Shown: positions 1 through 10,009 of the stretch, piece after piece
Layout of the letters: every line of letters starts with the position of its first letter
How positions within the stretch are numbered: the stretch's first letter is position 1
Program-made: the position numbers and the translations under genes
DNA from: Limnobacter sp.
GTDB taxonomy: Bacteria; Pseudomonadota; Gammaproteobacteria; Burkholderiales; Burkholderiaceae_E
Length of the DNA: 46,336 nt
Direction: 5' to 3'
Assembly (NCBI GenBank): GCA_012513825.1
Contig: JAAZBL010000038.1
Span: forward strand, 1 to 46,336
The notes under the pieces: model-generated
The model's input: only the letters and a program-made list of their open reading frames with translations
Database searches by the model: none
What the model was told of the DNA's origin: nothing

Positions 1-1156
1 AGGCCTTGCGCGTGTAGACCGGGTAGCCGTCGAGCCCGGCCACCTGCGCGCGCTTGATCTCGCTGTCCCAATAGGCACCCTTGACCAGCCGGACCATCAA
101 CCGTCGGCGGCTGCGGCGCGCCAATTCGATCAGCCAGTCGACGACCAGCGGACAGCGCTTCTGGTAGGCCTGCGCAACGAAGCCGATGCCGTCCCAGCCG
201 GCGAGCTCGGGCTCGAAACACAGGCGCTCGAGCAGGTCGAGCGACAGCTCGAGCCGGTCGGCTTCCTCGGCGTCGATGTTCAGCCCGAGTCCGTAGCGGC
301 GCGCCAGCCGCGCGAGTCCGAGCAGCCGTGGATACAGTTCGGCCATCGTGCGTTCGTACTGCGCGCGGCTGTAGCGCGGATGCAACGCCGACAGCTTGAT
401 CGAGACGCCCGGTCCGTCGACGATCCCGCGGCCCGCCGCCGCCTTGCCGACCGCGTCGATCGCCTGCTCGTAGGCGGCCAGGTAGCGCTGCGCGTCGGCA
501 TCGGTCATCGCCGCCTCGCCGAGCATGTCGTAGGAATGGCGAAAGCCGCGCAGCTCGCGCGGGCGGGCGTTCACCAGCGCCTCGCCGATCGTCTCGCCGA
601 TGACGAACTGCTCGCCCATCAGCCGCATCGCCCGGTCGACCCCGGTGCGGATCACCGGTTCCCCGCCGCGCGCGAGCACGCGCCCGAGCGCCCCGGCCAG
701 CCCCGGCTCGTCGTGCGGGCGCAGCAGCCGGCCGGTCAGGATCAGGCCCCAGGTCGCCGCGTTGACGAACAGCGACCCGCCGCCGCCCAGGTGCGCCTGC
801 CAGTCGGCCTTGCCGATCTTGTCGCGGATCAGCGCGTCGCGCGTGTCCGCATCCGGAATGCGCAGCAGCGCCTCGGCCAGGCACATCAGCGCCACGCCTT
901 CCTGCGTGGACAGCGCGAACTCGTGGATCAGGCCCTGGACGAGCCCCTCGCGGCCGCTGCCGGCGATGCGCTCGCGCATGCGCCGCGCCAGCCGCTGTGC
1001 CAGCAGCTGGGCTTCGCGCGCCTGCGCGGGCGGCAGGCGGGCGGCCTCGAGCAGGCCTGCGACGCAGTCCGGTTCCGGCAGGCGGCAGGCGGCGGCGATC
1101 GCCGCGCGCAGCCCGGACGGCGGCCGCAGGCCTTCGGTGAACGCCCGGAACGGCAC
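1..1156 (-). CDS. putA: Bifunctional proline dehydrogenase/P5C dehydrogenase PutA, N-terminal part (runs off left edge)
   Basis: PutA oxidises proline to glutamate in two steps, with an FAD-dependent proline dehydrogenase domain and an NAD-dependent aldehyde dehydrogenase domain. Only about 385 N-terminal codons are in the window; the gene continues past base 1. The translation follows E. coli PutA closely: QEGVALMCLAEALLRIPD, FVNAATWGL, MRLMGEQFV, SIKLSALHPRYS, NIDAEE, QAYQKRCP and RLVKGAYWDSEIKRAQ are all present, covering the PutA arm and most of the proline dehydrogenase barrel. The best start is GTG at 1156, 5 bp after the stop of the upstream Bug gene, which suggests cotranscription. 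There is no ATG nearby and no strong ribosome site. The start falls where E. coli PutA is already about 80 residues in, so the ribbon-helix-helix DNA-binding domain is absent and autoregulation by PutA is not expected. The C-terminal dehydrogenase domain cannot be judged from this window. Confidence 0.93.
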   Translation of the reverse strand, partial: MPFRAFTEGLRPPSGLRAAIAAACRLPEPDCVAGLLEAARLPPAQAREAQLLAQRLARRMRERIAGSGREGLVQGLIHEFALSTQEGVALMCLAEALLRIPDADTRDALIRDKIGKADWQAHLGGGGSLFVNAATWGLILTGRLLRPHDEPGLAGALGRVLARGGEPVIRTGVDRAMRLMGEQFVIGETIGEALVNARPRELRGFRHSYDMLGEAAMTDADAQRYLAAYEQAIDAVGKAAAGRGIVDGPGVSIKLSALHPRYSRAQYERTMAELYPRLLGLARLARRYGLGLNIDAEEADRLELSLDLLERLCFEPELAGWDGIGFVAQAYQKRCPLVVDWLIELARRSRRRLMVRLVKGAYWDSEIKRAQVAGLDGYPVYTRKA

Positions 1157-1161
1157 CCCGG

Positions 1162-2166
1162 TCAATCGACCGTCGCGCCGCTTTCCTTGGCGACCTTCGA
1201 CCACTTGGCGGTCTCGGCCTCGACGAATTGCGCGAACTCCTCGACCGAAGTGCCGACGTACTCGGAGCCCGTATCGGCGAGCACGCGCTGGTACTCGGGC
1301 GACTTCATGACCTTCTGCGCTTCGGCGTTGAGCTTCTCGACGATCTCCTTCGGCGTGCCGGCCGGCGCGAAGAAGCCGTACCAGGCATAGGATTCGAAGC
1401 CCGGCATGCCGGCTTCGGAGAAGGTCGGCACGTCGGGCAGCAGCGGCGAGCGCTGCGCGCCGGTCACGGCGATCGCCTTGACCTTGCCGGACGTGATGTG
1501 CGGCATGATCGCGATCGTGCTGTCGAACATCATCGGCAGGTGGCCGCCGAGCACGTCGGTGATGGCCGGCGCCGAGCCCTTGTACGGCACGTGGATCATC
1601 TCGAGTCCGGCCTGCGTCTTCATCAGCTCGGTGGTCATGTGCTGCGGCGTGCCGTTGCCCGAAGACGCATACTGGAACTTGCCGCCTTCGGCCTTGATGT
1701 GCGCGATCAGTTCCTGCAGGTCGTTCACCGGCAGCGACGGGTTCACCACCAGCACCAGCGGCACCCGCAGCAGGTTGGTGATCGGCGCCAGGTCCTTCAT
1801 CGGATCCAGCGGCATCTTCTTGTAGATGCTCGGATTGATGACGATCGGCGAGCTCGACGTGATCAGCAGCGTGTAGCCGTCGGGCTTGGCGCGGGCGACG
1901 ATGCCGCTGCCGATGTTGCCGCTGGCGCCGGCACGGTTGTCGATGACGAAAGGCTGGCCGAGGTTTTCGTTGAGCCCCTTGGCGAGCGGCCGCGCCGCGA
2001 TGTCCGACGGCCCGCCGGCAGGCCAGGGCACGACGACGGTGACCGACTTGCTCGGGTAGTCCTGCGCCTGGGCGGGCAAGGCCGCGACCGCGAGCGTGGC
2101 GCCGAAGGCGGCAGTCAGCGCGGCGCGCAGCAACGCGCGGCGCGGTTCTGCGAGAGCAGGTTTCAT
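1162..2166 (-). CDS. Bug-family tripartite tricarboxylate transporter substrate-binding protein
   Basis: This is a periplasmic solute-binding protein of the Bug (BugT/TctC) family, which binds small carboxylates or similar metabolites and delivers them to a membrane partner, often encoded elsewhere. The 334-residue length is normal. A signal peptide ends near AQAQD (residues 33-36), and the mature protein opens with the typical YPSKSVTVVVPWPAGGPSD. Family landmarks follow: NRAGASGNIG, AKPDGYTLL, FQYASSGNGTPQH, HVPYKGSAPAITD and a late PAGTPKEIVEKLN. A GGAGACG ribosome site lies just before the ATG. No TctA/TctB membrane genes are visible. The gene lies 5 bp upstream of putA on the same strand, which hints at a link to amino-acid or carboxylate use, but the ligand cannot be read from sequence. 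Confidence 0.9.
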   Translation of the reverse strand: MKPALAEPRRALLRAALTAAFGATLAVAALPAQAQDYPSKSVTVVVPWPAGGPSDIAARPLAKGLNENLGQPFVIDNRAGASGNIGSGIVARAKPDGYTLLITSSSPIVINPSIYKKMPLDPMKDLAPITNLLRVPLVLVVNPSLPVNDLQELIAHIKAEGGKFQYASSGNGTPQHMTTELMKTQAGLEMIHVPYKGSAPAITDVLGGHLPMMFDSTIAIMPHITSGKVKAIAVTGAQRSPLLPDVPTFSEAGMPGFESYAWYGFFAPAGTPKEIVEKLNAEAQKVMKSPEYQRVLADTGSEYVGTSVEEFAQFVEAETAKWSKVAKESGATVD

Positions 2167-2209
2167 TTTTCGTCTCCAGGGCTGGATGCCGGTATTCTGC
2201 CCCGGAAAC

Positions 2210-2238
2210 GAAAAAACGCCGGGTGAAACCCGGCGTTC
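2210..2238 (-). terminator. Rho-independent terminator of the cold-shock gene
   Basis: A 9-bp GC-rich stem (arms 2215-2223 and 2229-2237, loop of 5 nt) is followed on the minus strand by a run of six T. It lies 58 bp after the cold-shock stop codon and before the Bug gene, so it should isolate the two transcripts. Confidence 0.88.
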
Positions 2239-2295
2239 GTGCGGCGAGGACCCGGACCGCGACCGGAGCCCCGGGCGAGGGGCCCCGGTCGGACT

Positions 2296-2499
2296 TCAGG
2301 CTGTCTGGATGTTCGAGGCCTGTTTGCCCTTCGGGCCGGTGACGACGTCGAACTGCACCTTCTGACCTTCCTTGAGCGACTTGAAGCCGTTCATCTGGAT
2401 CGCGCTGAAGTGTGCGAACAGATCTTCACCCCCGTCATCCGGCGTGATGAAGCCGAAGCCCTTCGCGTCGTTGAACCACTTTACCGTGCCTGTTGCCAT
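2296..2499 (-). CDS. cspA: Cold-shock domain protein (CspA family)
   Basis: This is a 67-residue single-domain OB-fold protein that binds single-stranded RNA and DNA and melts RNA secondary structure. The family core is complete: [15 protein letters not shown] (RNP1, KGFGFI) and DLFAHFSAI (RNP2-like, LFAHF), followed by EGQKVQFDV and a C-terminal ASNI. The length is standard for bacterial Csp proteins. A short GAGG ribosome site precedes the ATG. A possible promoter about 165 nt upstream would give the long leader typical of cold-inducible csp mRNAs. A strong terminator follows, so it is monocistronic. Which paralogue it is cannot be told, and cold induction is not certain. Confidence 0.95.
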   Translation of the reverse strand: MATGTVKWFNDAKGFGFITPDDGGEDLFAHFSAIQMNGFKSLKEGQKVQFDVVTGPKGKQASNIQTA

Positions 2500-2669
2500 G
2501 CCTCGAACACCTATATGAACGATTGCCCGGACCGGCTGGAAACCGAAAGTCTCCCCCTGAACCGGTCCGCCTGGTGCCGCAGGCCGGACGGCCCATCGCG
2601 AGCTGCCCGACTGGTTGAAAGTTCGGCGGGCGGAACGCGACCCGGATTGTTGCCCCGGACAGCGCTCGG

Positions 2670-2698
2670 ATTCTTTTTCAGAATACGGCAGGCGTCAA
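2670..2698 (-). promoter_or_regulatory. Possible csp promoter with long leader
   Basis: On the minus strand TTGACG (2698-2693) is spaced 17 nt from AAGAAT (2675-2670). Transcription would begin near 2663, giving a leader of about 165 nt before the csp ATG at 2499. The rest of the 361-bp gap (2500-2860) holds no ORF I can support apart from this and the clpS promoter. Confidence 0.45.
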
Positions 2699-2826
2699 GC
2701 TCGTTTTCCGGCCGAAGGCAGCAATTTCGCCGGTTTCCGGACGCCGCCGGTCGGTTGATGTGCTGCCGCCCGTCGCTCGCCCGGCAGCGGCGACCTGCAG
2801 CTTGTCATCCGTTAACCCTGTCATTG

Positions 2827-2854
2827 TTGCAGCAGGTCAACGACTCGCTAGAAT
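2827..2854 (+). promoter_or_regulatory. clpS promoter, -10 abutting the start codon
   Basis: TTGCAG (2827-2832) and TAGAAT (2849-2854) are separated by 16 nt. Only six bases lie between the -10 box and the clpS ATG at 2861, so the expected transcription start is at or beside the A of the ATG. No Shine-Dalgarno sequence is present, consistent with a leaderless mRNA. Confidence 0.6.
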
Positions 2855-2860
2855 GACTTC

Positions 2861-3165
2861 ATGGCGACCCGGCACGATCCCTCCACCGTTCTCGAACGTA
2901 AGGAAACGCGTGTCAAACCGCCGCCGATGTTTCAGGTCGTGCTGCTGAACGACGACTTCACTCCGATGGAGTTCGTCGTCAGCGTCTTGCAGAAGTTCTT
3001 CGGCATGGGCAGGGAGCAGGCAACCCAGGTCATGCTGAAGGTGCACCGGGACGGGCGCGGCGTTTGTGGCGTATTCCCGCGCGACGTCGCGGCTACGAAG
3101 GTCGAGCAGGTCAGTAGTTATTCACGCCAGCATCAGCATCCGCTGCAGTGCGTGATGGAGGAAGC

Positions 3166-3169
<4 letters not shown>
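2861..3169 (+). CDS. clpS: ATP-dependent Clp protease adaptor ClpS
   Basis: ClpS is the N-recognin that delivers N-end-rule substrates to ClpAP. The 102-residue length is normal: a flexible N-terminal tail to about residue 24, then the folded domain starting [20 protein letters not shown], which carries the [10 protein letters not shown] signature. [17 protein letters not shown] contains the VH and G-C-G elements that form the N-degron pocket and the ClpA contact. The stop codon overlaps the clpA ATG (ATGA at 3166-3169), so the adaptor and unfoldase are translationally coupled. The ATG at 2861 is preceded by a promoter -10 box only six bases away and no ribosome site. Confidence 0.97.
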
Positions 3170-5475
<2,306 letters not shown>

Positions 5476-5493
5476 CTTGCGTCGCTGCGCGGC

Positions 5494-5519
5494 ACGGGGG
5501 CTTCACGGCCCCCGTTTTC
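5494..5519 (+). terminator. Rho-independent terminator of clpS-clpA
   Basis: An 8-bp stem (5494-5501 with 5508-5515) with a 6-nt loop is followed by TTTTCGTTT, 18 bp after the clpA stop. Confidence 0.85.
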
Positions 5520-5641
5520 GTTTCGATGCAACGGCCTCGCAGGGGCACGGGCTTCATGTTCCGGTTCCGGCGTTTCCGACCGGCGGCGGCGATAAAGTCA
5601 TCGGCTGCGGCAAGATGGCTGCCGCCGCGCCCGCCTGCGTC

Positions 5642-5682
5642 TAGAATTCCCTGACCCGAGCCAGGGGATTTTCCCTGTCGGG
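5642..5682 (+). promoter_or_regulatory. fccAB promoter -10 box and leader hairpin
   Basis: TAGAAT at 5642-5647 resembles a -10 box; no good -35 is seen at the right distance. Immediately downstream is a two-part stem-loop (5655-5659 with 5678-5682, and 5663-5666 with 5673-5676, loop ATTTTC). It would form at the 5' end of the mRNA, ahead of the strong GGAGGGAGG ribosome site at 5688-5696. Confidence 0.45.
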
Positions 5683-5700
5683 CACAGGAGGGAGGACCCA

Positions 5701-6075
5701 ATGAAAAGAAGCAGATACGCAGCGGCCGCACTGTCGACGCTGCTCGCGCTCGGAGGAGGCACGACGGCGGCGGCCGCCACATCGGCGACCCGGCAAGCCG
5801 GTTATCTGGCTGCCAACTGTGCGAACTGCCACGGCACCGACGGCCGCTCGGCCGGCGGCGGTGGCATGCCCGGACTGGCCGGCCTGTCGAGCGCCTACTT
5901 CGTCGAGCAGATGAGGCTGTTTCGCGACGGCAAACGCCAGGCGACGATCATGCACCAGATCGCCAAGGGCTACACCGAGGAGCAGGTCGCTGCACTGGCC
6001 GAGTACTTCGCCGGCCAGAGTGCTGCGCCAGGCGGCGCGCAGGGCGGCGCAGCGCGCGCGGGCGCGGTCAAATAG
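5701..6075 (+). CDS. fccA: Periplasmic monohaem cytochrome c, likely cytochrome subunit of sulfide dehydrogenase
   Basis: This small class I cytochrome c is exported by a Sec signal peptide (residues 1 to about 25, ending AAAA). It has one haem site, CANCH (Cys40, Cys43, His44), and Met84 in RQATIMHQIAKG is the likely sixth ligand. The sequence from EQMRLFRDGKR to EQVAALAEYFAGQ is the usual C-terminal helix pair of c-type cytochromes paired with flavocytochrome c flavoproteins. It starts 15 bp upstream of fccB, so it should accept electrons from that FAD subunit and pass them to the respiratory chain. At 124 residues it has one haem; the well-known Allochromatium subunit has two. The C-terminus is a Gly/Ala-rich tail. 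A very strong ribosome site precedes the ATG. Confidence 0.85.
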   Translation: MKRSRYAAAALSTLLALGGGTTAAAATSATRQAGYLAANCANCHGTDGRSAGGGGMPGLAGLSSAYFVEQMRLFRDGKRQATIMHQIAKGYTEEQVAALAEYFAGQSAAPGGAQGGAARAGAVK

Positions 6076-6090
6076 TCGGGGGAGGCAAGA

Positions 6091-7419
6091 ATGAAAATCA
6101 ACGATTCCGGTTTTTCGCGGCGCCGCTTCACGAAGACGCTGGGCTCGGCCTCGGCGCTGACGGTCCTCGGCGCCGGCGGCGCGTTCGGCCTGGCCGGCTG
6201 CGCGAGCACCGGCGCAGCCCCGTCGGCCGCCAGCGGCACGCAGGGGCGGGTCCTGGTGATCGGCGGAGGCTACGGCGGCGCCACGGCAGCGAAGTACCTG
6301 AAGAAGTGGGGCGGGGCCGGCGTGCAGGTCACGCTGGTCGAGCGCCAGCAGCACTTCATCTCCTGCCCGCTGTCGAACCTGGTGCTCGGCGGATCGCGCC
6401 GCATCGAGGACCTGACCCTGCCGTATTCGGGCCTGGCCGAAGCCGGCGTCATCGTCGTGCGCGACGAGGTGCTCAGCATCGATCGGGTCACGCGCAAGGT
6501 GACGTTCGTCCGGACCCCCGAGCAGAGCTTCGATCGCATCGTGCTGTCGCCGGGCGTCGACCTGAACTTCTCGGCCGTGCAGGGCCTCGACGACGAGGCG
6601 CAGAAGACGATCCTTCACGCGTGGAAGGCCGGCCCGCAGACCGTGGCGCTGCGCCGGCAGCTCGAGGCGATGCCCGACGGCGGCGTCTACGTGCTGTCGA
6701 TCCCGCTGGCGCCGTACCGCTGCCCGCCCGGGCCCTACGAGCGCACCTGCCAGGTCGCGCATTACTTCAAGACCCACAAGCCGCGCTCGAAGATCGTCGT
6801 GCTCGATGCGAACCCCGACATCACGTCGAAGAAAGGGCTGTTCCTGCAGGAATGGAACGGCCAGTACAAGGGGATGATCGACTACCAGCCGAACATGAAG
6901 GTGACCGAGGTCGATGCCCGCAACCGCACGGCGATCACCGAGCTGGGCGACAGGATCGAGGCCGACGTGCTGAACATCGTGCCGCCGAACACCTCGGCCG
7001 AGATCGCGCACCGCACCGGGCTCGTCAATGCCAACGACCGTTGGTGCACGGTCGACTGGGTCACGATGGAGTCCACCGAGGCGCCCGGGATCCATGTGCT
7101 CGGCGATGCGACGCTGTCGGCCCCCGCGATGCCGAAGTCCGGCCACATGGCCAACCAGCACGGCAAGGCCGCGGCCGCGGCGATCGTCGAGCTGCTGAAC
7201 GGGCGCACGCCGCAGCCGCCGATGATGGCCAACACCTGCTACAGCTTCGTCGACGACAAGCGCGTCATGCACGTGGCCTCGGTCCACCGCTACGATCCGC
7301 AGAAGAAGATGATCGAGCCGGTGGCCGGCGCCGGCGGCGTGTCCACGGCGGCCAGCGAACTCGAAGGCAGTTACGCGAACGGCTGGGCGCGCAACATCTG
7401 GAACGACATGCTCACCTGA
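6091..7419 (+). CDS. fccB: Flavocytochrome c sulfide dehydrogenase, FAD subunit
   Basis: This 442-residue periplasmic flavoprotein should oxidise sulfide to sulfur or polysulfide and pass electrons to the adjacent cytochrome. The N-terminus carries a twin-arginine motif (FSRRRFTKT, residues 8-16), so it is probably Tat-exported already folded with FAD. After a small linker comes the dinucleotide-binding motif RVLVIGGGYGGATAAK (53-68). CPLSN (92-96) is conserved in the family. Cys211 (YRCPPGPYE) and Cys383 (ANTCYSF) are at the spacing expected for the redox-active disulfide next to the flavin. LGDA (337-340) is the second FAD-contact motif. The C-terminal FCSD flavin-binding domain is complete. 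It follows fccA by 15 bp and precedes dsbB by 7 bp, so all three are probably one operon. Sulfide as substrate is inferred from the family. Confidence 0.88.
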   Translation: MKINDSGFSRRRFTKTLGSASALTVLGAGGAFGLAGCASTGAAPSAASGTQGRVLVIGGGYGGATAAKYLKKWGGAGVQVTLVERQQHFISCPLSNLVLGGSRRIEDLTLPYSGLAEAGVIVVRDEVLSIDRVTRKVTFVRTPEQSFDRIVLSPGVDLNFSAVQGLDDEAQKTILHAWKAGPQTVALRRQLEAMPDGGVYVLSIPLAPYRCPPGPYERTCQVAHYFKTHKPRSKIVVLDANPDITSKKGLFLQEWNGQYKGMIDYQPNMKVTEVDARNRTAITELGDRIEADVLNIVPPNTSAEIAHRTGLVNANDRWCTVDWVTMESTEAPGIHVLGDATLSAPAMPKSGHMANQHGKAAAAAIVELLNGRTPQPPMMANTCYSFVDDKRVMHVASVHRYDPQKKMIEPVAGAGGVSTAASELEGSYANGWARNIWNDMLT

Positions 7420-7426
7420 GGCCTGG

Positions 7427-7921
7427 ATGCAGCGCTCCCCACGGAAGGTCCTGACGGCGGTCGCCGTGCTCGCGGCGGGCGCCGTCGCGCTCGCCGTCTT
7501 CCTGCAGTTCGCGTTCGGCATGGAGCCTTGCGCCTGGTGCACGTTCCAGCGGCTGATCTTCCTCGCGGTGGCTGCGGCGGCATTGCTGGCCGCGTCGCTG
7601 TACCGCAGCCGTCCGGCTTTCGTCGCGGCCGGCGGACTGGCGGCGCTGCTGGCCGCCGGCGGCGTCTGGGCGGCGCTCTACCAGCAGTTCGTCGCGTCGA
7701 AGGCCGACTCCTGCGTCTATACCTTCGCCGACCGCTTCCTGCTTCGAACGGGGCTCGACGAGAAACTGCCGTGGCTGTTCGAAGCCACGGCCTCGTGCGC
7801 CGAGGCCAACGTACCCCTGCTCGGGGTGTCGTTTGCGTACTGGAGTGCCGGCCTGTTCGCGGTATTGTTGTTATTGACGGCCGGTGCTCTGCGTGGCGGC
7901 AGTAAAGAAGCGATCGCCTGA
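7427..7921 (+). CDS. dsbB: Disulfide bond formation protein B
   Basis: DsbB is an inner-membrane quinone reductase that reoxidises DsbA. The 164 residues form four membrane segments (about 7-27, 43-58, 65-82 and 137-155). The first periplasmic loop carries the catalytic pair EPCAWCTFQR (Cys35, Cys38). The second carries Cys96 (KADSCVY) and Cys124 (ATASCAE), the pair that contacts DsbA. The start ATG lies 7 bp after fccB. Since FccB needs a disulfide, the linkage may be functional, although DsbB serves the whole periplasm and the pairing may be incidental. Confidence 0.92.
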   Translation: MQRSPRKVLTAVAVLAAGAVALAVFLQFAFGMEPCAWCTFQRLIFLAVAAAALLAASLYRSRPAFVAAGGLAALLAAGGVWAALYQQFVASKADSCVYTFADRFLLRTGLDEKLPWLFEATASCAEANVPLLGVSFAYWSAGLFAVLLLLTAGALRGGSKEAIA

Positions 7922-7987
7922 ATGCGCGCCATCGAAACGCCCGGCGCTGCGGGGCCGGCACCGCGAACACAGGACAGACGAAACGCG

Positions 7988-8932
7988 ATGAACGCCCTCG
8001 AAAGACTCAGGCAGTGGACGACCGTGGTCGCCGACACCGGCGACTTCAACGCGATGCGCAGCTATGCGCCGCGCGACGCGACGACGAACCCCTCGCTGAT
8101 CGTCAAGGCGCTGCAGAAACCCGACTATCGTTCGCTGGTCGACGAAACCGTTGCAGCGCACCGCGACGAATCGGTCGAACAGCTTTGCGACCGGCTGCTC
8201 GTGCGCTTCGGCTGCGAGATCCTGTCGATCGTGCCCGGCCGCGTGTCGACCGAGGTCGACGCGCGGCTGTCCTTCGACACCGAAGGCACGATCGCCAAGG
8301 CGCACGCGCTGGTCGCGCTCTACGAGGCGGCCGGCATCGCGCGCGACCGGGTGCTGATCAAGGTCGCGTCGACCTGGGAAGGCATTCGCGCGGCGGAGCG
8401 GCTCGAGAACGAGGGCATCCGCTGCAACCTGACGCTGCTGTTCTCGTTCCCGCAGGCGGTCGCCTGCGCCGACGCCGGCGTCACGCTGGTCTCGCCGTTC
8501 GTGGGACGGATCTACGACTGGTATCGCCAGCGCTCGGAGACCGACATCCCGCCCGAGGAGGATCCCGGCGTGCGGTCGGTGCGACGCATCTACACGTACT
8601 TCAAGAAGTTCGGCTACGAGACCGAGGTCATGGGCGCGAGCTTTCGCAGCATCGGCCAGGTCCTCGCGCTCGCCGGCTGCGACTTGCTGACGATCAGCCC
8701 GGAGCTGCTCGAGCAGCTACGTTCGTCCGACCAGCCTGTCGAACGCCGGCTCGATCCGGCGCTGGCGAAGGCGCAGCAGGTCGAGCGCGAGCGCTTCGAC
8801 GAGAAGCAGTTCCGCTTCGCCGTCAACGAAGACGCGATGGCCAGCGACAAGCTGTCCGAAGGCATCCGGCTGTTCGTCGCCGACGTGCGCAAGCTCGAGA
8901 CGATCGTCTCGCAGGTACGCGAGGCCCGCTGA
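7988..8932 (+). CDS. tal: Transaldolase
   Basis: This enzyme of the non-oxidative pentose phosphate pathway transfers a dihydroxyacetone unit between sugar phosphates through a Schiff base. The 314-residue length matches the TalB class. Visible signatures are DATTNPSLI near the N-terminus and [12 protein letters not shown], which holds the catalytic lysine. [19 protein letters not shown] and [11 protein letters not shown] follow, then the C-terminal [21 protein letters not shown] chose ATG 7988 because the protein then begins [10 protein letters not shown] like known TalB proteins. An in-frame ATG at 7922 would add 22 residues with no family match. The ribosome site is weak. Confidence 0.96.
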   Translation: MNALERLRQWTTVVADTGDFNAMRSYAPRDATTNPSLIVKALQKPDYRSLVDETVAAHRDESVEQLCDRLLVRFGCEILSIVPGRVSTEVDARLSFDTEGTIAKAHALVALYEAAGIARDRVLIKVASTWEGIRAAERLENEGIRCNLTLLFSFPQAVACADAGVTLVSPFVGRIYDWYRQRSETDIPPEEDPGVRSVRRIYTYFKKFGYETEVMGASFRSIGQVLALAGCDLLTISPELLEQLRSSDQPVERRLDPALAKAQQVERERFDEKQFRFAVNEDAMASDKLSEGIRLFVADVRKLETIVSQVREAR

Positions 8933-8972
8933 GCCGCGACTCCGGCGCGCGGGGCTGCCGCGGCCGCTTCGC

Positions 8973-9485
8973 TCACCAGAGGCCGACCGCCAGCCCGGCT
9001 GCCAGCGTTGCGCCGAGTTCGGCCGCGCGCGCCCGGTCGGCCTCGCCGATCACTTTCGGCGCCAGGATGGCTTCCGGCGTCTGCGCATGCGTGATCACCA
9101 GCAGCGGTTCGGCGACCGTGTTCAGCCGCCAGCCGGTCGCGAAGCGGTCGATCTGGCGCAGCGCGCCCTGGCCGTCGGAGCCGGCGCAGACGATCGCGGC
9201 GAACGGGCGGCCGTTGATCCGGTCGAGCACCGCGTACCAGCAGCGATCGAAGAAGTCCTTCATCATGCCGGCCATCGAGGCGAGGTTCTCGGGCGTGGCG
9301 ACGATCAGCGCGGAGGCGGCCAGCACGTCGTCGGGGCCGGCCTGGTCGGCGGGCTTCAGCACGACCTCGACTTCGGCGCGCGCGTCGGCTTCGTCGAGCG
9401 CCGCCCGCGCGCCTGCCGCGGCCGCTTCGGCGAGCTGGCGGGTGCCGCCGGTCATCGACCACCAGACGATCAGAAGCCGTTTCAT
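8973..9485 (-). CDS. Flavodoxin-like NAD(P)H-dependent FMN reductase family protein
   Basis: This is a 170-residue flavodoxin-fold protein. The N-terminal strand and phosphate loop read RLLIVWWSMTGGTRQLAEAAA, where SMTGGTRQL binds the FMN phosphate. The second loop, ALIVATPENLASMAGMMKDFFDRC, is the usual flavin-contacting segment of the NADPH-dependent FMN reductase/WrbA-like group. There is no membrane segment or signal. The likely role is quinone or flavin reduction, but the substrate is unknown. It is transcribed toward the convergent transaldolase gene and lies 77 bp downstream of dut on the same strand, so it may end the coaBC-dut operon. Confidence 0.8.
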   Translation of the reverse strand: MKRLLIVWWSMTGGTRQLAEAAAAGARAALDEADARAEVEVVLKPADQAGPDDVLAASALIVATPENLASMAGMMKDFFDRCWYAVLDRINGRPFAAIVCAGSDGQGALRQIDRFATGWRLNTVAEPLLVITHAQTPEAILAPKVIGEADRARAAELGATLAAGLAVGLW

Positions 9486-9562
9486 CGGACAGGCAAGTGT
9501 TTCATCGATCCCGGGACCGGTTGCGCGTCGACTTCGTCGAGCGGTATGAGCCGGGCGCCCGT

Positions 9563-10009
9563 TCAGCGCCTGCCGGTGCTGCCGAAACCGCCGACGCCGC
9601 GTTCGCTCGCCTCGAAGCTCTCGACCTGGTTCAGCTCGACCTGCACGACCGGCACGACGATCATCTGGGCGATCCGCTCGAAGGGTTCGATCGTGAACGG
9701 CTCGTGCCCACGGTTCCAGCAGGAGACCATCAGCGGCCCCTGGTAGTCGGAGTCGATCAGTCCGACCAGGTTGCCGAGCACGATCCCGTGCTTCGTGCCG
9801 AGCCCCGAGCGCGGGAGGATCATCGCCGCGTAGCCGGGGTCGGACAGGTGGATCGCGAGCCCGGTCGGGATCAGTTGCGCGTCGCCGGGCGCCAGCCGTA
9901 GCGGGGCATCGAGGCAGGCGCGCAAGTCCAGGCCGGCGCTGCCGCCGGTCGCGTACTGCGGCAGGCGGCCGCGCATGCGTTCGTCGAGGATTCGGACGTC
10001 GAGTCTCAT
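9563..10009 (-). CDS. dut: Deoxyuridine 5'-triphosphate nucleotidohydrolase (dUTPase)
   Basis: dUTPase hydrolyses dUTP to dUMP and pyrophosphate, keeping uracil out of DNA and feeding dTMP synthesis. The 148-residue length is that of the trimeric enzyme. The five motifs are visible: [10 protein letters not shown] (I), [10 protein letters not shown] (II), [17 protein letters not shown] (III, with the catalytic Asp), RIAQMIV (IV) and [10 protein letters not shown] (V, the phosphate-binding arm). Its ATG overlaps the stop of the upstream unknown gene (ATGA at 10006-10009), indicating translational coupling in a coaBC-unknown-dut operon. Confidence 0.97.
   Translation of the reverse strand: MRLDVRILDERMRGRLPQYATGGSAGLDLRACLDAPLRLAPGDAQLIPTGLAIHLSDPGYAAMILPRSGLGTKHGIVLGNLVGLIDSDYQGPLMVSCWNRGHEPFTIEPFERIAQMIVVPVVQVELNQVESFEASERGVGGFGSTGRR

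Noticed and set aside
380-1390. Long plus-strand ORF over putA and the Bug gene
   Set aside because: It is antisense to two clear protein families and its Arg/Ala/Asp-rich translation has no motif; typical of GC-rich DNA.
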